A stretch of DNA of 6,640 nt from the NCBI GenBank assembly GCA_023403375.1, contig JAEYEN010000093.1, positions 1 through 6,640 of the forward strand, written 5' to 3'. The position numbers and the translations under genes are program-made. The first letter of the stretch is position 1. Each line of letters opens with the position of its first letter. Below the pieces are notes generated by a model. That model saw only the letters and a list, made by a program, of their open reading frames with translations. It did no database searches and was not told where the DNA came from. The stretch comes from Bacillota bacterium. Its GTDB lineage: Bacteria; Bacillota; Clostridia; Christensenellales; Borkfalkiaceae. This document shows positions 5,381 through 6,640 of this stretch, piece after piece.

Positions 5381-6639
5381 GAATAGACGGCATTACGGAA
5401 TTAAAAAATACCGACAAAAAATTCACAGTCGAAAATTTCTTTTCTTTTTGCGATACCGCAGTCGGAATTTTTGCCGAAAAGGACCGCTTGGTCGCCGCTC
5501 CGCACGTTAAAACGCTTTGCCGTCTGCCCGACGGCTTGCGTGCGGTAAAGGCTTTTTCGGTAGACGGGCAACTTATCGTTTATTGCAGCGACGGAAAACT
5601 GTACTATAAAGAAAACGACAAGGAAAACGATGGAAACGAATGTGTGTTCAGGTCTTTCCCCGTGCCCGCTTTTAAGAACGTTCCCAAAGTTTTCGGAATG
5701 ATTTACGACGGAGAAAAAACTGTTGTCGCGGTGGATAAAGACGGGGCGTACGCCATAAATTCAACCGTGAACAGGATTTCTTTGGTAAAGGGCGACGATT
5801 ATCTTTTTTGTTCGGGAACGCTTTTCGTGGCGAGTAAAAGTAAAATTTACGTTTATTATTCGGACGATATTTCGGGCGTAAATCTCGACCTTATGAAAGC
5901 GGTTATTGTCAGCGTGCCCAAAAGCAAAGGCAACGCCGCAAGGCTTATCGAACACGACGGAAGCATAATCGCGGTGTGTCAAAGGGGATTTGCGCGCATA
6001 GAAAAAAGCGCGGACGATATGGGTTTTACATTTAAGGAGATAACCGTTAAACCTTTAAGACCTTTAAGCGAAACGGCGGTGAGCATAGGCGATAAAATTA
6101 TCTTTAAGGACGCAGACAAACTTTACGCTTTGAAAAACGGTCTTACGGAGATAGAAGGTCTTTTGGATAAAAACTCTTATACCGCCTGTGGAAACGCCGT
6201 AAAAAAGGACGAGTATTATCTGCTGCCCGTGTTGAACGGGTCTGGCGAAAAGTTTATATATTGCTACGACGCGCTTAACGGAAAAGACTGCTTTATATCG
6301 GCTTTGAATATGCTTTTGTCGGAAGACGGATACGTGATTTCGGTTTCCGACGGGGCGGCGGGAGTAATTTCTTCCGACAAAGGACAAAGCGAAAAGGTTT
6401 ATAAAAGCGTTGTTACCGATTTTAACGTTTCGGGCGAAAAAACGCTTTACGGAGTTGTGACGGATATAAATTGCGAAGCCGAAATGATTATAAACGGCGA
6501 CGGCGTTAAAAGGAGTTTTTTATTAAAAAAGGGAAAGAACCGCTGTGAAGTTTTTATTAAGGCGGAAGAATTTTCGTGCGAGATAACTTCTTTTGCCGAA
6601 GATTTTGAAATAACGAAACTTATATTTTATTACAGGTAG
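5377..6639 (+). CDS. Probable beta-propeller tail nozzle or hub protein
   Basis: The protein is 420 residues, with no signal peptide or membrane helix. Its body is a series of similar short beta units built as xDGxxIVxxxDGxLYxxx. Candidates are residues 56-78 (DGQLIVYCSDGKLYYKE), 106-128 (DGEKTVVAVDKDGAYAIN), 142-162 (GTLFVASKSKIYVYYSD), 189-210 (DGSIIAVCQRGFARIE), 233-253 (GDKIIFKDADKLYALKN), 273-299 (EYYLLPVLNG...FIYCYDA) and 318-333. This suggests a propeller of six or seven blades. The last 80 residues (from about 341) look like a separate beta-sandwich ending in EITKLIFYY. The T7 gp12 nozzle is a known phage propeller at the matching place, so the protein may be the second ring of a short tail, beneath the adaptor. 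Translation is coupled to the adaptor (ATGA overlap), with AAGGAG at 5365-5370, 6 nt before the ATG. The propeller reading is inference from the repeat pattern; a receptor-binding or other tail role is possible. Confidence 0.55.
   Translation: MRIDGITELKNTDKKFTVENFFSFCDTAVGIFAEKDRLVAAPHVKTLCRLPDGLRAVKAFSVDGQLIVYCSDGKLYYKENDKENDGNECVFRSFPVPAFKNVPKVFGMIYDGEKTVVAVDKDGAYAINSTVNRISLVKGDDYLFCSGTLFVASKSKIYVYYSDDISGVNLDLMKAVIVSVPKSKGNAARLIEHDGSIIAVCQRGFARIEKSADDMGFTFKEITVKPLRPLSETAVSIGDKIIFKDADKLYALKNGLTEIEGLLDKNSYTACGNAVKKDEYYLLPVLNGSGEKFIYCYDALNGKDCFISALNMLLSEDGYVISVSDGAAGVISSDKGQSEKVYKSVVTDFNVSGEKTLYGVVTDINCEAEMIINGDGVKRSFLLKKGKNRCEVFIKAEEFSCEITSFAEDFEITKLIFYYR
5608..5631 (+). repeat. In-frame 12-bp tandem duplication (KEND-KEND) in the propeller gene
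   Basis: AAAGAAAACGAC is followed at once by AAGGAAAACGAT (10 of 12 bases identical), giving KENDKEND at residues 78-85. It falls in a charged loop between the first two candidate blades, where length changes should be tolerated. Confidence 0.75.
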
Positions 6640-6640
6640 G

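Noticed and set aside
1..6640. Defence, toxin-antitoxin or other accessory cargo genes hidden in the phage module
   Set aside because: Every sizeable + strand frame is explained by a structural or packaging gene, and the gaps are too short for another gene.

Overview
This window is the head and neck (virion assembly) module of a tailed double-stranded DNA phage or prophage. All seven genes lie on the + strand and are tightly packed. In order they are: the C-terminal nuclease part of the large terminase (cut by the left edge), a small protein resembling the C-terminal half of a small terminase subunit, the portal, a scaffold-like protein, the HK97-fold major capsid protein, a head-tail adaptor, and a probable beta-propeller tail protein whose stop codon falls one base before the right edge. 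No stretch over 300 bases lacks a gene. The only sizeable gaps flank the capsid gene, 45 nt before it and 167 nt after it.

The host is probably a low-to-mid-GC Firmicute, most likely an anaerobic Clostridia-type bacterium. This rests on strong AGGAG-type ribosome binding sites, a TTG start, heavy use of AAA, GAA and ATA codons, and protein sequences that resemble clostridial phages. This is an inference from style; nothing in the window fixes the taxon. No integrase, attachment site, repressor or tRNA is present, so the window cannot tell a prophage from a lytic phage.

The genes form one assembly line. Terminase packages DNA through the portal into a procapsid of major capsid protein built on the scaffold. 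The adaptor then extends the portal ring, and the beta-propeller protein probably forms the next ring or nozzle. The order portal, scaffold, coat, adaptor, propeller, with no protease gene and no tail-tube, sheath or tape-measure gene seen, is closest to P22/T7-like short-tailed phages, though the genes beyond the right edge are unseen. Most neighbouring genes overlap by a few bases (TTGA and ATGA junctions, and a 23-nt overlap), suggesting one translationally coupled transcript.

The capsid gene is set apart. It has its own spacers with short tandem repeats on both sides, a strong hairpin after it, a good ribosome binding site and different codon use, all consistent with separate tuning of its expression. 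I found no sign of a wholly new system. The points most worth checking are the terminase-small-subunit-like protein placed after the large subunit, the hairpin and repeat spacer after the capsid gene, and the divergent propeller protein.
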